DNA from: Hyphomicrobiales bacterium
GTDB taxonomy: Bacteria; Pseudomonadota; Alphaproteobacteria; Rhizobiales; Rhizobiaceae
Reading direction: 5' to 3'
DNA length: 59,903 nucleotides
Assembly (NCBI GenBank): GCA_900470965.1
Contig: UCCS01000013.1
Coordinates: forward strand, 1 to 59,903
Each line of letters opens with the position of its first letter. The stretch's first letter is position 1. Shown here piece after piece: positions 1 through 9,354 of the stretch. The notes under the pieces were generated by a model, which worked only from the letters and a program-made list of their open reading frames with translations, was not told the DNA's origin and ran no database searches. The translations under genes were made by a program, and so were the position numbers.

Positions 1-243
1 CGAGAAAATCGCGAAAGAATAGAGCGTGGCCGTCAGCCGGTCCGGCGCGAAGGGAAAGACGAGCTGCGGAAAGACGAGAACGGATGCGAGGCCGTAAACA
101 AAGAAATCAAAAAACTCCGACATGCGACCGATCACCACGCCGATCGCGATGCTGCCGGGCGAAACCGGCTTGTCACCATGAATGCGCCGCGCATCCCGCT
201 CCAGCGATGAAGATGATGGTCCTAAATGTGTGGCAGTAGCCAT
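1..243 (-). CDS. MFS transporter, N-terminal part (gene runs off the left edge)
   Basis: Reading the minus strand from the ATG at 243 gives 81 uninterrupted codons to the window edge. The protein has a short soluble N-terminus, then a segment with GRMSEFFDFFVYG and a hydrophobic helix with VLVFPQLVFPFAP. An E-x-x-D-F-x-x-Y-G pattern at the first helix is characteristic of the metabolite:H+ symporter (MHS) branch of the major facilitator superfamily, so this is probably an inner-membrane symporter; the substrate cannot be inferred. A GGGAGG ribosome site lies 8 nt before the ATG. It is divergent from cyoA. An 8-bp perfect inverted repeat (266-285) sits in its leader. Confidence 0.8.
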   Translation of the reverse strand, partial: MATATHLGPSSSSLERDARRIHGDKPVSPGSIAIGVVIGRMSEFFDFFVYGLASVLVFPQLVFPFAPDRLTATLYSFAIFS

Positions 244-619
244 ATGAAACGCCTCCCTCGTTTAAGGTGCTTTTTGCAAAGCACCTCAAGCTGATCTTGT
301 TCCATATTTGCAGCTTATCAAGTCCTTGTTGCGCAAATAGTTGACGCCGAATTCTCAAAAATCGATGCGATGGAAAAATGGCGTGATACCTATCCCGACC
401 TATTCCAGAGTTTTATTGGGCAAAGGCACGCTTTTCGGCTATACACGAGGCGGCGCCGGAAAAATTTCCTTCTGAGTTTTATCAGGATTTGTGGGCGCCG
501 TGGAAGCTGACTTCTCCCGCGGTGCAAAATGCATGTTGCACTGCGACCAAAGACCTCATATCGCTCATCGTGCCAGTGCTTTAGTCGGCAATCGAACGAA
601 ACAAAAAGAGCTTAGAGAC
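244..619. other. Divergent intergenic region MFS / cyoA
   Basis: This 376-bp region separates the leftward MFS gene from cyoA and must hold both promoters. It has the 266-285 inverted repeat and an AT-rich stretch around 300-360. The cyoA frame stays open upstream to 491, but the first part lacks a signal peptide or any oxidase homology. I could not place convincing -35/-10 boxes or an FNR, ActR or RirA site. Confidence 0.5.
266..285. promoter_or_regulatory. Inverted repeat in the MFS leader
   Basis: GGTGCTTT and AAAGCACC form perfect 8-bp arms separated by 4 nt, 22 bp upstream of the leftward MFS start. It could be an operator or a leader hairpin. No binding protein can be assigned. Confidence 0.4.
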
Positions 620-1783
620 GTGCCAAAACTGCAGAAGTTTTCCCGCCTTCTATTAATCTTGCCGCTGTTTTTTTTGGCAGGATGCAACATGGTGGTCATG
701 TCGCCTTCGGGCGATATCGCCACCCAACAGCGTGACCTCATCATCGTCTCCACGGTGCTGATGCTGCTGATCATCATTCCGGTGATCTTCCTCACACTGT
801 TTTTCGCCTGGCGCTACCGGCGCACCAATACGGCCGCGGACTACGCGCCCGAATGGCATCACTCCACGCGCCTCGAAATCGTGATCTGGTCGGCGCCGCT
901 CGCCATCATCATCGCGCTTGGCGCCGTCACCTGGATTTCCACGCACAAGCTTGATCCCTACCGCCCGCTCGACCGTATCGATGCGGACCGTGCCATTCCG
1001 GCGGATACCAAGTCGCTGACCGTGGAGGTGGTGGCGCTCGACTGGAAATGGCTGTTCTTCTATCCCGACCTCGGCATTGCGACGGTCAATGAGCTTGCAG
1101 CTCCCGTCGACGTGCCGATCGACTTCAAGATCACCGCCTCCTCGGTGATGAACTCCTTCTTCATCCCCGCCCTTGCAGGCCAGGTCTATGCCATGCCCGG
1201 TATGCAGACGAGACTGCATGCCGTTATCAACAAGGAAGGCGAGTATGACGGCTTCTCCGCAAATTACAGCGGTGAAGGCTTCTCGCACATGCGCTTCAAG
1301 TTCCACGGCATGAACCAGCAGGGCTTCGATGCCTGGGTTGCGCAGGTCAAGCAGCGCGGCACGATGCTCAATCGCGACGCCTATCTGAAGCTCGAAAAGC
1401 CGAGCGAGAAGGAGCCGGTGCGCTACTACGCCGGCGCCGATGCCGATCTTTACGACGCGATCCTCAACATGTGCGCCACGCCCGGCAAGATGTGCGCGAG
1501 CGAGATGATGCACATCGACATGATGGGCGGCGGCGGCAAGGAAAGCGAAGAAAACCGCGAAAAGCTGACCTACGACAATCGCCATGCGGACGAAGGGATC
1601 GTCGCGCCTGCGGCGACCGTGCCTGCAACGGGCGCACCCGCACGCAGCGAGCCGGCCGAAAGCACCGATGGCAACAGCATGCAGAACATGCCCGGAATGG
1701 ACATGCAGCATGAGGGTCATTCCATGCCCGGCTCGAGCAATGGCGGCGATCCGGCGCCGGCGCAGCTCAACAATAACAATTAA
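620..1783 (+). CDS. cyoA: Cytochrome bo3 ubiquinol oxidase subunit II (CyoA)
   Basis: Subunit II of the proton-pumping bo3-type quinol oxidase, anchored in the inner membrane with a periplasmic cupredoxin domain. The GTG at 620 is chosen because it places a lipoprotein signal (LLLILPLFFLAGC, lipobox LAGC) at the N-terminus; the frame is open to 491 but that extension has no signal. Two membrane helices follow (about residues 40-62 and 85-105), then the cupredoxin fold. The CuA cysteine motif of cytochrome c oxidases is absent (YSGEGFSHM at that place), as expected for a quinol oxidase. The C-terminal about 70 residues are rich in Met and His, an unusual tail. First gene of cyoABCD. Confidence 0.95.
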   Translation: MPKLQKFSRLLLILPLFFLAGCNMVVMSPSGDIATQQRDLIIVSTVLMLLIIIPVIFLTLFFAWRYRRTNTAADYAPEWHHSTRLEIVIWSAPLAIIIALGAVTWISTHKLDPYRPLDRIDADRAIPADTKSLTVEVVALDWKWLFFYPDLGIATVNELAAPVDVPIDFKITASSVMNSFFIPALAGQVYAMPGMQTRLHAVINKEGEYDGFSANYSGEGFSHMRFKFHGMNQQGFDAWVAQVKQRGTMLNRDAYLKLEKPSEKEPVRYYAGADADLYDAILNMCATPGKMCASEMMHIDMMGGGGKESEENREKLTYDNRHADEGIVAPAATVPATGAPARSEPAESTDGNSMQNMPGMDMQHEGHSMPGSSNGGDPAPAQLNNNN

Positions 1784-1825
1784 CCTGGCGCTTTGCGTCG
1801 CAAGACATAATGAACGGGTTGTTCC

Positions 1826-3829
1826 ATGTTTTCCAATCCTGACCTCCTGAAGTTCATCTTCGGCCGGTTGACCCTCGACGCGATCCCGTATCACGAGCCG
1901 ATCCTGGTCGTGACCTTCATCGGCGTCGCTATCGGCGCCATCGCGGTGCTCGGCATCATCACCTATTTCAAATTCTGGGGTCCGCTCTGGCGCGACTGGA
2001 TCTGCAGCGTCGATCACAAAAAGATCGGCATCATGTATGTGATCCTCGCCGTCATCATGCTGTTGCGCGGCTTCTCCGACGCTCTTCTGATGCGTGGCCA
2101 GCAGGCAATCGCCTTCAACGGCAATGAGGGCTACCTGCCGCCGCACCACTACGACCAGATCTTCACCGCCCACGGCGTCATCATGATTTTCTTCGTGGCG
2201 ATGCCCTTCGTCACCGGCCTCATGAACTTCGTGGTGCCGCTGCAGATCGGCGCGCGCGACGTCTCCTTCCCGTTCCTCAACAACTTTTCGTTCTGGATGA
2301 CGACGGCGGGCGCGATCATCATCATGCTCTCGCTCTTCATCGGCGAATTCGCCCAGACCGGCTGGCTCGCTTATCCGCCGCTGTCGGGTGCCGCCTACAG
2401 TCCTGGCGTCGGCGTCGACTATTACATCTGGGGCCTGCAGGTCGCCGGTGTCGGCACGACATTGTCAGGCATCAACCTGATCGCGACCATCGTGAAGATG
2501 CGTGCTCCGGGCATGACCTTCATGAAGATGCCGGTCTTCACCTGGACCGCGCTCTGCACCAACATCCTGATCGTCGCTTCCTTCCCGATCCTGACTGCAA
2601 CGCTCGCTCTCCTGTCGCTCGACCGCTATGCCGGCACGAACTTCTTCACGAACGACCTCGGCGGCAATCCGATGATGTATGTCAACCTCATCTGGATCTG
2701 GGGCCACCCGGAAGTCTACATCCTGGTTCTGCCGGCCTTCGGCATCTTCTCCGAAGTGGTCGCAACCTTCTCCGGCAAGCGCCTCTTCGGCTACGCTTCG
2801 ATGGTCTACGCCACCTGCGTGATCATGATCCTCTCCTACCTCGTCTGGCTGCACCACTTCTTCACGATGGGTTCGGGCGCTTCCGTCAACTCCTTTTTCG
2901 GCATCACCACGATGATCATCTCGATCCCGACGGGGGCGAAGATGTTCAACTGGCTCTTCACCATGTATCGCGGCCGTATCCGCTACGAGGTGCCGATGCT
3001 GTGGACAGTCGGCTTCATGGTGACCTTCGTCATCGGCGGTATGACCGGCGTCATGCTTGCCGTCCCGCCGGCCGACTTCGTGCTGCATAACTCGCTATTC
3101 CTGATCGCCCACTTTCATAACGTGATCATCGGGGGTGTTCTCTTCGGCATGTTCGCCGGCGTGAACTACTGGTTCCCGAAGGCCTTCGGCTTCAAGCTCG
3201 ATCCCTTCTGGGGCAAGATGAGCTTCTGGTTCTGGCAGATCGGCTTCTGGTTTGCCTTCATGCCGCTCTACGTGCTTGGTCTGATGGGCGTCACCCGCCG
3301 CATGAGCCAGTTCGAGGATCCGTCGCTGCAGATCTGGTTCATCATCGCCGCCTTCGGCGTCGGCCTGATCGCGCTTGGCATCGCGTCATTCCTGATCCAG
3401 ATCGTCGTCTCCTTCATGAGGCGCGAAGAGCTGCGCGATGACAGTGGCGATCCGTGGAACGGCCGCACGCTGGAATGGTCGACCTCTTCACCACCGCCGG
3501 ATTACAACTTCGCCTTCACGCCGGTCGTGCACGATCACGACAGTTGGTACGACATGAAGAATCGCGGCTACGAGCGTCCGCTCGGCGGTTTCAAGCCGAT
3601 CCATATGCCGAAGAATACCGGCACCGGTGCGATTCTGTCCGCCATCAGTATCGCGCTCGCCTTCGGCTTGATCTGGTACATGTGGTGGCTGGTGGTCGTC
3701 TCCGCCGTTGCCATGCTCGTCGTCGCGATTGGCCATACCTTCAACTACAACCGCGACTTCTACATCCCCGCGGATGAAGTCACCGAAACGGAAGGCAAGC
3801 GCACGCAGTTGCTTGCCGAACAGGTGTAA
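1826..3829 (+). CDS. cyoB: Cytochrome bo3 ubiquinol oxidase subunit I (CyoB)
   Basis: The catalytic haem-copper subunit reduces O2 to water and pumps protons. The 667-residue length matches family members with about 15 helices. Visible signatures include [17 protein letters not shown], with the CuB histidine and the cross-linked tyrosine of the HPEVY motif, the two-histidine CuB segment WLHHFF, and [10 protein letters not shown] with the haem-ligand histidines. N-terminal helix and a C-terminal extension with [10 protein letters not shown] are typical of quinol oxidases. It lies 42 nt after cyoA and 6 nt before cyoC. The ribosome site is weak, but the N-terminus [16 protein letters not shown] is conserved in the family. 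Confidence 0.97.
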   Translation: MFSNPDLLKFIFGRLTLDAIPYHEPILVVTFIGVAIGAIAVLGIITYFKFWGPLWRDWICSVDHKKIGIMYVILAVIMLLRGFSDALLMRGQQAIAFNGNEGYLPPHHYDQIFTAHGVIMIFFVAMPFVTGLMNFVVPLQIGARDVSFPFLNNFSFWMTTAGAIIIMLSLFIGEFAQTGWLAYPPLSGAAYSPGVGVDYYIWGLQVAGVGTTLSGINLIATIVKMRAPGMTFMKMPVFTWTALCTNILIVASFPILTATLALLSLDRYAGTNFFTNDLGGNPMMYVNLIWIWGHPEVYILVLPAFGIFSEVVATFSGKRLFGYASMVYATCVIMILSYLVWLHHFFTMGSGASVNSFFGITTMIISIPTGAKMFNWLFTMYRGRIRYEVPMLWTVGFMVTFVIGGMTGVMLAVPPADFVLHNSLFLIAHFHNVIIGGVLFGMFAGVNYWFPKAFGFKLDPFWGKMSFWFWQIGFWFAFMPLYVLGLMGVTRRMSQFEDPSLQIWFIIAAFGVGLIALGIASFLIQIVVSFMRREELRDDSGDPWNGRTLEWSTSSPPPDYNFAFTPVVHDHDSWYDMKNRGYERPLGGFKPIHMPKNTGTGAILSAISIALAFGLIWYMWWLVVVSAVAMLVVAIGHTFNYNRDFYIPADEVTETEGKRTQLLAEQV

Positions 3830-3835
3830 GAGACC

Positions 3836-4456
3836 ATGAGCGATCATACTATCGACACGGCCGAAAAGCCTGAATTCTATCTGACGGAAGACCATCATCC
3901 GGAGAACAGCACCAATCTGGGCTTCTGGCTCTATCTGATGAGCGACAGCCTGATATTCTCGGTGCTGTTTGCCACCCATGCCGTGCTCGGCCGCAGCTAT
4001 GCAGCCGGCCCGTCGCCGGCCGATCTCTTCGATCTGCCGCTGGTCGCCATCAACACCTCGATGCTGTTGCTCTCCTCCATCACCTATGGCTTCGCCATGC
4101 TGCAGATGGAGCGAAACGCAAAGGCCGAAACGCTGTTCTGGTTGGCCGTGACCGGCCTTTTCGGCGCGGCCTTCCTCGGCCTCGAGCTTTACGAGTTCGT
4201 GCACCTTATCCACGAGGGCGCCGGTCCGCAGCGCAGCGCCTTCCTGTCGTCTTTCTTCACGCTGGTCGGTACGCACGGTCTGCACGTCACCTTCGGCATC
4301 ATCTGGCTGATCACGCTGATGGTGCAGGTCTCCATGCATGGCCTGCATGAAGCCAACCGCCGCCGTCTGATGTGCCTTTCCATGTTCTGGCACTTCCTCG
4401 ACGTCGTCTGGATCGGCGTCTTTTCCTTCGTTTACCTGATGGGAGTTCTCGGATGA
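3836..4456 (+). CDS. cyoC: Cytochrome bo3 ubiquinol oxidase subunit III (CyoC)
   Basis: A 206-residue five-helix subunit III of the haem-copper oxidase superfamily. Recognisable segments are [25 protein letters not shown] near the N-terminus, FLGLELYEF, and [14 protein letters not shown], the standard subunit III signature. It supports stability of subunit I in the inner membrane. It begins 6 nt after cyoB and its stop overlaps the cyoD start (ATGA at 4453-4456), indicating translational coupling. Confidence 0.96.
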   Translation: MSDHTIDTAEKPEFYLTEDHHPENSTNLGFWLYLMSDSLIFSVLFATHAVLGRSYAAGPSPADLFDLPLVAINTSMLLLSSITYGFAMLQMERNAKAETLFWLAVTGLFGAAFLGLELYEFVHLIHEGAGPQRSAFLSSFFTLVGTHGLHVTFGIIWLITLMVQVSMHGLHEANRRRLMCLSMFWHFLDVVWIGVFSFVYLMGVLG

Positions 4457-4854
4457 GTTCGCAAGCACCCGCACATGAGGATGCCCACGAGGCTCACCAC
4501 GGCCACAGCCACGGGCACCAGGCCGGTCACGGCAGTTTCAAGAGCTACGTGACGGGCTTCATTCTGTCCGTCATCCTGACTGCCATCCCCTTCTGGCTGG
4601 TCATGGGAGAGGTCTTCGAAAATCATGTCGTGACCGCCATCTTCGTGATGGTGCTCGGCGCCGTGCAGATCGTCGTTCACATGATCTTCTTCCTGCACAT
4701 GAACACGAAGTCGGAAGGCGGCTGGACGATCATGGCGCTGATCTTCACGATCATCATCGTCGCGATCGCTCTCTCGGGTTCGCTCTGGGTCATGTATCAT
4801 CTGAATGCGAACATGATGCCGATGAGCCCTGAAATGATGAAGAATATGCCATAA
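4453..4854 (+). CDS. cyoD: Cytochrome bo3 ubiquinol oxidase subunit IV (CyoD)
   Basis: Small 133-residue subunit IV with three membrane helices (about residues 32-52, 60-82 and 95-117), including [24 protein letters not shown], the family signature. The start at 4453 overlaps the cyoC stop by four bases. The first 30 residues are unusually histidine-rich. The protein assists assembly of the CuB site in the family. A strong hairpin directly after the gene (4864-4889) probably ends or attenuates the cyo transcript. Confidence 0.94.
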   Translation: MSSQAPAHEDAHEAHHGHSHGHQAGHGSFKSYVTGFILSVILTAIPFWLVMGEVFENHVVTAIFVMVLGAVQIVVHMIFFLHMNTKSEGGWTIMALIFTIIIVAIALSGSLWVMYHLNANMMPMSPEMMKNMP

Positions 4855-4863
4855 AGGCAAAGG

Positions 4864-4889
4864 AACGGGCGGCGACAATGCCGCCCGTT
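4864..4889 (+). terminator. Hairpin after cyoD
   Basis: AACGGGCGGC and GCCGCCCGTT form a perfect 10-bp stem with a 6-nt loop, 10 nt after the cyoD stop. No long T run follows, so it may be a partial terminator or an RNA-stability element between cyoD and the SURF1 gene. Confidence 0.6.
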
Positions 4890-4900
4890 GCGGTTTACCT

Positions 4901-5659
4901 ATGACCGATATCTCTTCCGACCAACAGGACAGGCCGCGTTCAGCCGTCACCCTCGCCATCTTGGGGCTCGGCCTTCTGGCCCTGATCGCCGCCTTGCTCG
5001 CGCTCGGCACCTGGCAAGTTTATCGACTCTCCTGGAAACTCGATCTCATCGCTCGCGTCGATGCCCGCGTCCACGCCGAGCCAGTCGCCCCGCCGACTCG
5101 CGGCGACTGGGGCAAGGTCAACGCCGCCGATGACGAATACCGGCGAGTGACGGCTACAGGCACTTTCGAAAACGACAAGGAAACGCTGGTCACGGCATCG
5201 ACAGCACTCGGCGCCGGCTATTGGGTGCTGACGCCGCTCAGGCTCGCGGACGGCAGCGCGATATCAATCAATCGCGGCTTCGTACCGACCGACCGTCGCG
5301 ACCCGGCCTCTCGACCGGAAAGTGAGATCGCCGGACCGGCTAATGTCACTGGGCTGATGCGCATGACCGAACCGAAGGGCATGCTGCTACGCTCCAACGA
5401 TCCGGCTGCCGACCGCTGGTATTCGCGCGATGTCGCAGCCATTGCCGAGAAGCGTGGCGTTGCAGGCGTTGCCCCCTTCTTCATTGACGCAGACGCGACA
5501 CCCAATGCCGGCGGCTTGCCCGTCGGAGGGCTGACGGTCCTCGATTTCCCGAATAACCACCTTGTCTATGCAATCACCTGGTATGTGCTGGCGAGCATGG
5601 TGGCGGGGCTGCTCATCTATATCGTGCGGAACGAAGCCAGGCTTCGCAGGATCTCTTAA
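4901..5659 (+). CDS. SURF1-family oxidase assembly protein
   Basis: A 252-residue protein of the SURF1/Shy1 family, which helps insert haem a into haem-copper oxidases. It has an N-terminal helix (about residues 20-42, LAILGLGLLALIAALLALGTWQVYRL, with the family motif GTWQVYRLSWK), a periplasmic domain with INRGFVPTDRRDP, and a C-terminal helix ending YIVRNEARLRR. Placement directly after cyoABCD is common in rhizobia and fits a role in bo3 oxidase biogenesis. No clear ribosome site precedes 4901, so the start is less certain. It converges with the kinase gene 8 bp away. Confidence 0.9.
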   Translation: MTDISSDQQDRPRSAVTLAILGLGLLALIAALLALGTWQVYRLSWKLDLIARVDARVHAEPVAPPTRGDWGKVNAADDEYRRVTATGTFENDKETLVTASTALGAGYWVLTPLRLADGSAISINRGFVPTDRRDPASRPESEIAGPANVTGLMRMTEPKGMLLRSNDPAADRWYSRDVAAIAEKRGVAGVAPFFIDADATPNAGGLPVGGLTVLDFPNNHLVYAITWYVLASMVAGLLIYIVRNEARLRRIS

Positions 5660-5667
5660 CGAGAGAT

Positions 5668-7593
5668 CTATTGGGCAATGCGGCTGATCGCCTCGGCAAG
5701 CTGCGCCTGTGAGAAGGGTTTACCGAGGCGCGGTATATCGATAATGCCGGAACCCTCGGGAATCTCGGCAAAACCAGTTGCGAGGATGATCGGCATCTTC
5801 GGCCACTCTCTGCGGATTGCGAGCGCAAGCTGCGAGCCTGTCATGCGCGGCATGGCATGATCGGAGATAACGAGATCGACGTTTTCGTTGCGAAGAATAT
5901 CGAGCGCGTCGGCGCCGGCCGTCGCCTCGATCACCGTGTGGCCGAGATCCTGCAGCATCAGCGCGGTATTCATCAGGACCAGCCCGTCATCATCGACGGC
6001 AAGAATGCGTAGCGGCCGTGAGTTATTTGCGGCTTTGGGCACGGATTGTTCAGGCTCTTCAACAATGTTTGCGGCTCCCGTGACAGGAAACCAGAGTTCA
6101 GCTGTCGTACCTTCACCGAGCCGACTTTTCAGCACGAGCCTGCCGCCGGACTGACCGGCGAGCCCCTGCACCATGGAAAGGCCGAGACCCGTTCCCTTGC
6201 CGACGCCCTTGGTCGTGAAGAACGGGGTCACCGCCTGTTTCAGCGTCTCTTCGTCCATGCCTTCACCCTCATCGGCAACAGCGACGCGCACATAATGGCC
6301 GGCCGGCATGGTACCGCCGCCAGACACGACCTCTTCAGTGGCTTTGATCCTAATAAGCCCGCCGCCAGGCATGGCGTCGCGGGCATTGACGACGAGGTTG
6401 AGCACTGCCGTCTCAAGCTGTGCCGGGTCAGTAGCGATCGTAGCCAGGCTCTCGGGAAATTCGGTTTCAAGCGAGGAGACCGGCCCGAGGGATCGCGCGA
6501 CCATGTCCATCATGCCACGCAGAAGCTCGGAAACATCGATCGTCTCCACCTGCAACTCCTGGCGGCGGGAAAAGGCGAGCATGCGCTGGGTCAGCGCCGC
6601 GCCGCGCTGGGCGCCGAGCATGGCATTGTCGACAAGCGGCGACAATGCAGAGTCCTGCGGCATGCGCTTCTTGAGGATTTCGAGGCTGCCCAGCACCGCC
6701 ATCAGCAAATTGTTGAAGTCGTGCGCGATGCCGCCGGTCAATTGGCCGATCGCCTCCATCTTCTGTGCCTGGAAAAGTTCTTCGCGGGTCCGCTCCAGCG
6801 CACGCTGTGTCTCCATCTTCTCGGTAATGTCGCGGGTAATCTTCGCAAAGCCGATAATCTCGCCGAAATCGTCCTTGATCGCGTCGATCACGATACTGGC
6901 CCAGAAGCGGGAGCCGTCCTTGCGCTGGCGCCAGCCCTCCTTTTCGAACCGTCCGTCGCGGCTGGCGGTGGCCAGTGCCTGCTGAGGCAATCCGTTAAGG
7001 CGATCCTCATCCGTGTAGAAAGTGGAGAAGTGTCGACCGATGATCTCTTCCGACCTATAACCCTTGATGCGTTCGGCACCGGAATTCCAGCTCGTCACGT
7101 TGCCTTCCGGGTCGAGCATGTAGATCGCATAATCGGAGACGCCCTGAACGAGAAGGCGAAATTGCTCTTCGCTGCGCTTCAATGCGTTCTCTGTCGCCTT
7201 GCGCTCCGTCAGGTCACGGGTGATTTTGGCAAAGCCGATCAGCTCGCCCGAGGAATGGCGGATCGGATCGATGATGACATGTGCCCAGAAGCGCGTACCA
7301 TCCTTGCGCTGGCGCCAGCCCTCACCCTCGAAGCGTCCCTCTTTCGTGGCAATCGCCAGCGCGCGGGCTGGCAGGCCGGCTTGACGATCGGCATCGAGAT
7401 AAAATCGGGAAAAATGCTGGCCGAGGATTTCGGAAGCGCGATACCCCTTGAAACGCTGGGCGCCGGAATTCCAGCTCGTCACATAACCTTCGGGGCTCAG
7501 CATATAGATCGCGTAGTCGGTGATTGCATCGACGAGCACCCGGAAACGTCCCTCGTCCCGAAGAGACGTATCATATCGATCCACCGCTTCCAT
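5668..7593 (-). CDS. Hybrid sensor histidine kinase, PAS-PAS-HisKA-HATPase-REC
   Basis: Cytosolic 641-residue hybrid kinase. Two near-identical PAS/PAC units (about 14-130 and 142-260) share motifs such as SWNSGA-x-R-x-KGYR and GWRQRKDG-x-RFWA. The dimerisation domain carries the phospho-acceptor His291 (GGIAHDFNNLL). The ATPase domain shows the N box NLVVNARDAM (399-408), G1 DEGEGMD (441-447) and G2 GKGTGLGLSMV (466-476). The receiver (about 527-641) has the acidic DDD pocket (534-536), Asp578 and Lys625. No membrane helix is seen, so the signal is probably cytoplasmic; the family often binds haem or flavin, but no ligand can be read here. An AGAGGGG ribosome site precedes the ATG. No response regulator is adjacent. 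Confidence 0.93.
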   Translation of the reverse strand: MEAVDRYDTSLRDEGRFRVLVDAITDYAIYMLSPEGYVTSWNSGAQRFKGYRASEILGQHFSRFYLDADRQAGLPARALAIATKEGRFEGEGWRQRKDGTRFWAHVIIDPIRHSSGELIGFAKITRDLTERKATENALKRSEEQFRLLVQGVSDYAIYMLDPEGNVTSWNSGAERIKGYRSEEIIGRHFSTFYTDEDRLNGLPQQALATASRDGRFEKEGWRQRKDGSRFWASIVIDAIKDDFGEIIGFAKITRDITEKMETQRALERTREELFQAQKMEAIGQLTGGIAHDFNNLLMAVLGSLEILKKRMPQDSALSPLVDNAMLGAQRGAALTQRMLAFSRRQELQVETIDVSELLRGMMDMVARSLGPVSSLETEFPESLATIATDPAQLETAVLNLVVNARDAMPGGGLIRIKATEEVVSGGGTMPAGHYVRVAVADEGEGMDEETLKQAVTPFFTTKGVGKGTGLGLSMVQGLAGQSGGRLVLKSRLGEGTTAELWFPVTGAANIVEEPEQSVPKAANNSRPLRILAVDDDGLVLMNTALMLQDLGHTVIEATAGADALDILRNENVDLVISDHAMPRMTGSQLALAIRREWPKMPIILATGFAEIPEGSGIIDIPRLGKPFSQAQLAEAISRIAQ

Positions 7594-7670
7594 CTGCCCC
7601 TCTAAACGATCTACCAGCGCACTATAACGCCGGCTCGGGCCGATGGTTCCCGCTGAAACGACGAATTCCC

Positions 7671-9077
7671 TCAGACCGCCTGGCTCTGCGGATAGAAGCG
7701 TTCCGCAATTCGTTCCGACGCCGAATAGGCCTGCGTGACGATTTCAGGCACAAGATCGATGTCCGGCAGGCTGCCGAGGCCGAGCGGGCCGACCGCAAAA
7801 AGCCCATCGATCGACAAGCCGTCGTCCAGGAACGGTTCGCCGCGGGCATTGACCGCCAGTCCAAGCGCAAGCTCGTCAGGCACGGCGAGACGCGCCGCGA
7901 GCAAGCTCTGGATCAGAGGAGCAGAAAGATCGGGCGCATGGCAACGGCAGTCGACGATGCGTTCGGCGTGGATGACCTCCTCGCTCGACGAACCGGCCGG
8001 CGTGAAGAACAGGCCGCTGAAACCTCGACGCCCGGCGCGGCCGCGCCTGAGCACCGTGCGGCCTTCGGCAAGCTCCCGCTTGAGGCGCAGATGCATGGTC
8101 TCCGGCAGGCGGTTGCGGTGACTGTCATAGATCGCCCGCAGATGCCGGTTAAACTGCCGCTTCTCACGCGCCGGCAGCGATCGCCAGAGCGAACGGGCGT
8201 GTCTGCGAAGGCCGTTCATGACCGACTGCCAGCTTCGCCCCTCTTCTTCCGCCTCGCGGCAGGCCTGGCGGATGAAGCTGACAATGTCAGGCAGGCTTTG
8301 CGGTAGCGCGTCAGCGGGGAAGACCGGATCGGCGGAATTCGGCGTATGGCTCTGCGGCAGGAAACCGTGCCGTGAAATGATAGTTACCTGCCCGGCATAC
8401 CCGGCGTCGCGAAGCTGCAGCAGCTGGTCCACGACGCGAATGCCGCTGCCGAGCAGCACTGTGTGCGGCCGAGCGACGAGGCGCTGCGCCCTGACCGGTG
8501 AAACCTCCTGCTCCTCGGCCTCGGGTCGAGGCAGGCCGTATCCTGTCGCGAGGATCACGGTATCGAAAAGCGGATTAGACGGATTGGCGCTTTCAAGCAG
8601 GAATCGGCTGCCATGGCTCCTGCGGATCGCCACGACCGGATCATGGCAAACCTGGACGGTGATGTCCCGGCGGGCAGCGAGCGCTTCCGAAAAGCGCTGG
8701 TAGACGTAGTCGCTGAAGATTTCCCTGGGTACGAAGATCTGCCGGAAACCGGGGATTGCGGCTGGCACGGCGGCGCGGAATTCGGCGTTGCTACAGAGCC
8801 AGTCGTTGAAATCGTCGGGATCGCCGAGCGAAACGGAGAGATCACGCACCCGCGTATTAAGGATGGTCGAGGACCTTGCTGACGCCAACGCCTGGCCGCC
8901 ATTGACCGTCGAGTTCGGATCGAAAAGCTGGAGGTGAAACGGCGTGCGCACCGTGCGCATCAGCGCCACCGCCATCATCATGCCGGAAAACCCGCGGCCA
9001 ACGATCGCAATGCGCGGCACGGCGGATATCTGGGCCGCCGCATTCGCCTTGCCGGAAAAAAGTCCCTGAACCGTCAT
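7671..9077 (-). CDS. FAD/NAD(P)-binding oxidoreductase (NAD_binding_9-like)
   Basis: A 468-residue protein with an N-terminal Rossmann motif (IAIVGRGFSGMMMAVALM) and a second dinucleotide region with ILATGYGLP. The layout fits the FAD-NAD(P)-binding family (Pfam NAD_binding_9), whose substrates are mostly unknown. The ATG at 9077 is chosen over the upstream one at 9104 because AAGGGAG lies just before it. Monocistronic, flanked by convergent or separate genes. The reaction cannot be inferred from the neighbours. Confidence 0.8.
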   Translation of the reverse strand: MTVQGLFSGKANAAAQISAVPRIAIVGRGFSGMMMAVALMRTVRTPFHLQLFDPNSTVNGGQALASARSSTILNTRVRDLSVSLGDPDDFNDWLCSNAEFRAAVPAAIPGFRQIFVPREIFSDYVYQRFSEALAARRDITVQVCHDPVVAIRRSHGSRFLLESANPSNPLFDTVILATGYGLPRPEAEEQEVSPVRAQRLVARPHTVLLGSGIRVVDQLLQLRDAGYAGQVTIISRHGFLPQSHTPNSADPVFPADALPQSLPDIVSFIRQACREAEEEGRSWQSVMNGLRRHARSLWRSLPAREKRQFNRHLRAIYDSHRNRLPETMHLRLKRELAEGRTVLRRGRAGRRGFSGLFFTPAGSSSEEVIHAERIVDCRCHAPDLSAPLIQSLLAARLAVPDELALGLAVNARGEPFLDDGLSIDGLFAVGPLGLGSLPDIDLVPEIVTQAYSASERIAERFYPQSQAV

Positions 9078-9354
9078 CTCAACTCCCTTGCGGCTCATCC
9101 GCATGTGTCTCGATCAAGGTTTCAACGCAGAACATTTGAAGCCCTGCGTTGGGCAGGTTCATGCGGCCATGCAAAACGTTCGCCGCTAAATCGGGTTCCA
9201 TTCGGAACCATTCCAGGCCGGAGAAGACATTCTCAGTCCGCCCCATAGTCTATTAAACTAGTCGTGTATGAAAGCGCGAAAAGCGCATGGTGGCAAGAAG
9301 TTTATTTTACCACCTAACCAACACCCTGATCCAAAATGAAAAATGGGTTCGAGC
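9078..9354. other. Intergenic region FAD protein / epimerase
   Basis: About 277 bp without a gene, with a short GGTTCC-N4-GGAACC inverted repeat at about 9193-9208 that could be an operator for the FAD protein. A weak GGTGG...CCACC hairpin near 9289-9313 could end the epimerase transcript. Nothing else was recognised. Confidence 0.35.

Noticed and set aside
653..2173. A 506-codon minus-strand frame opposite cyoA/cyoB
   Set aside because: High-GC codon shadow of the cyo genes; low-complexity His/Arg/Asp composition and no domain.
6046..7605. A 519-codon plus-strand frame opposite the hybrid kinase
   Set aside because: Antisense shadow; it repeats the tandem PAS duplication in reverse and has no domain.
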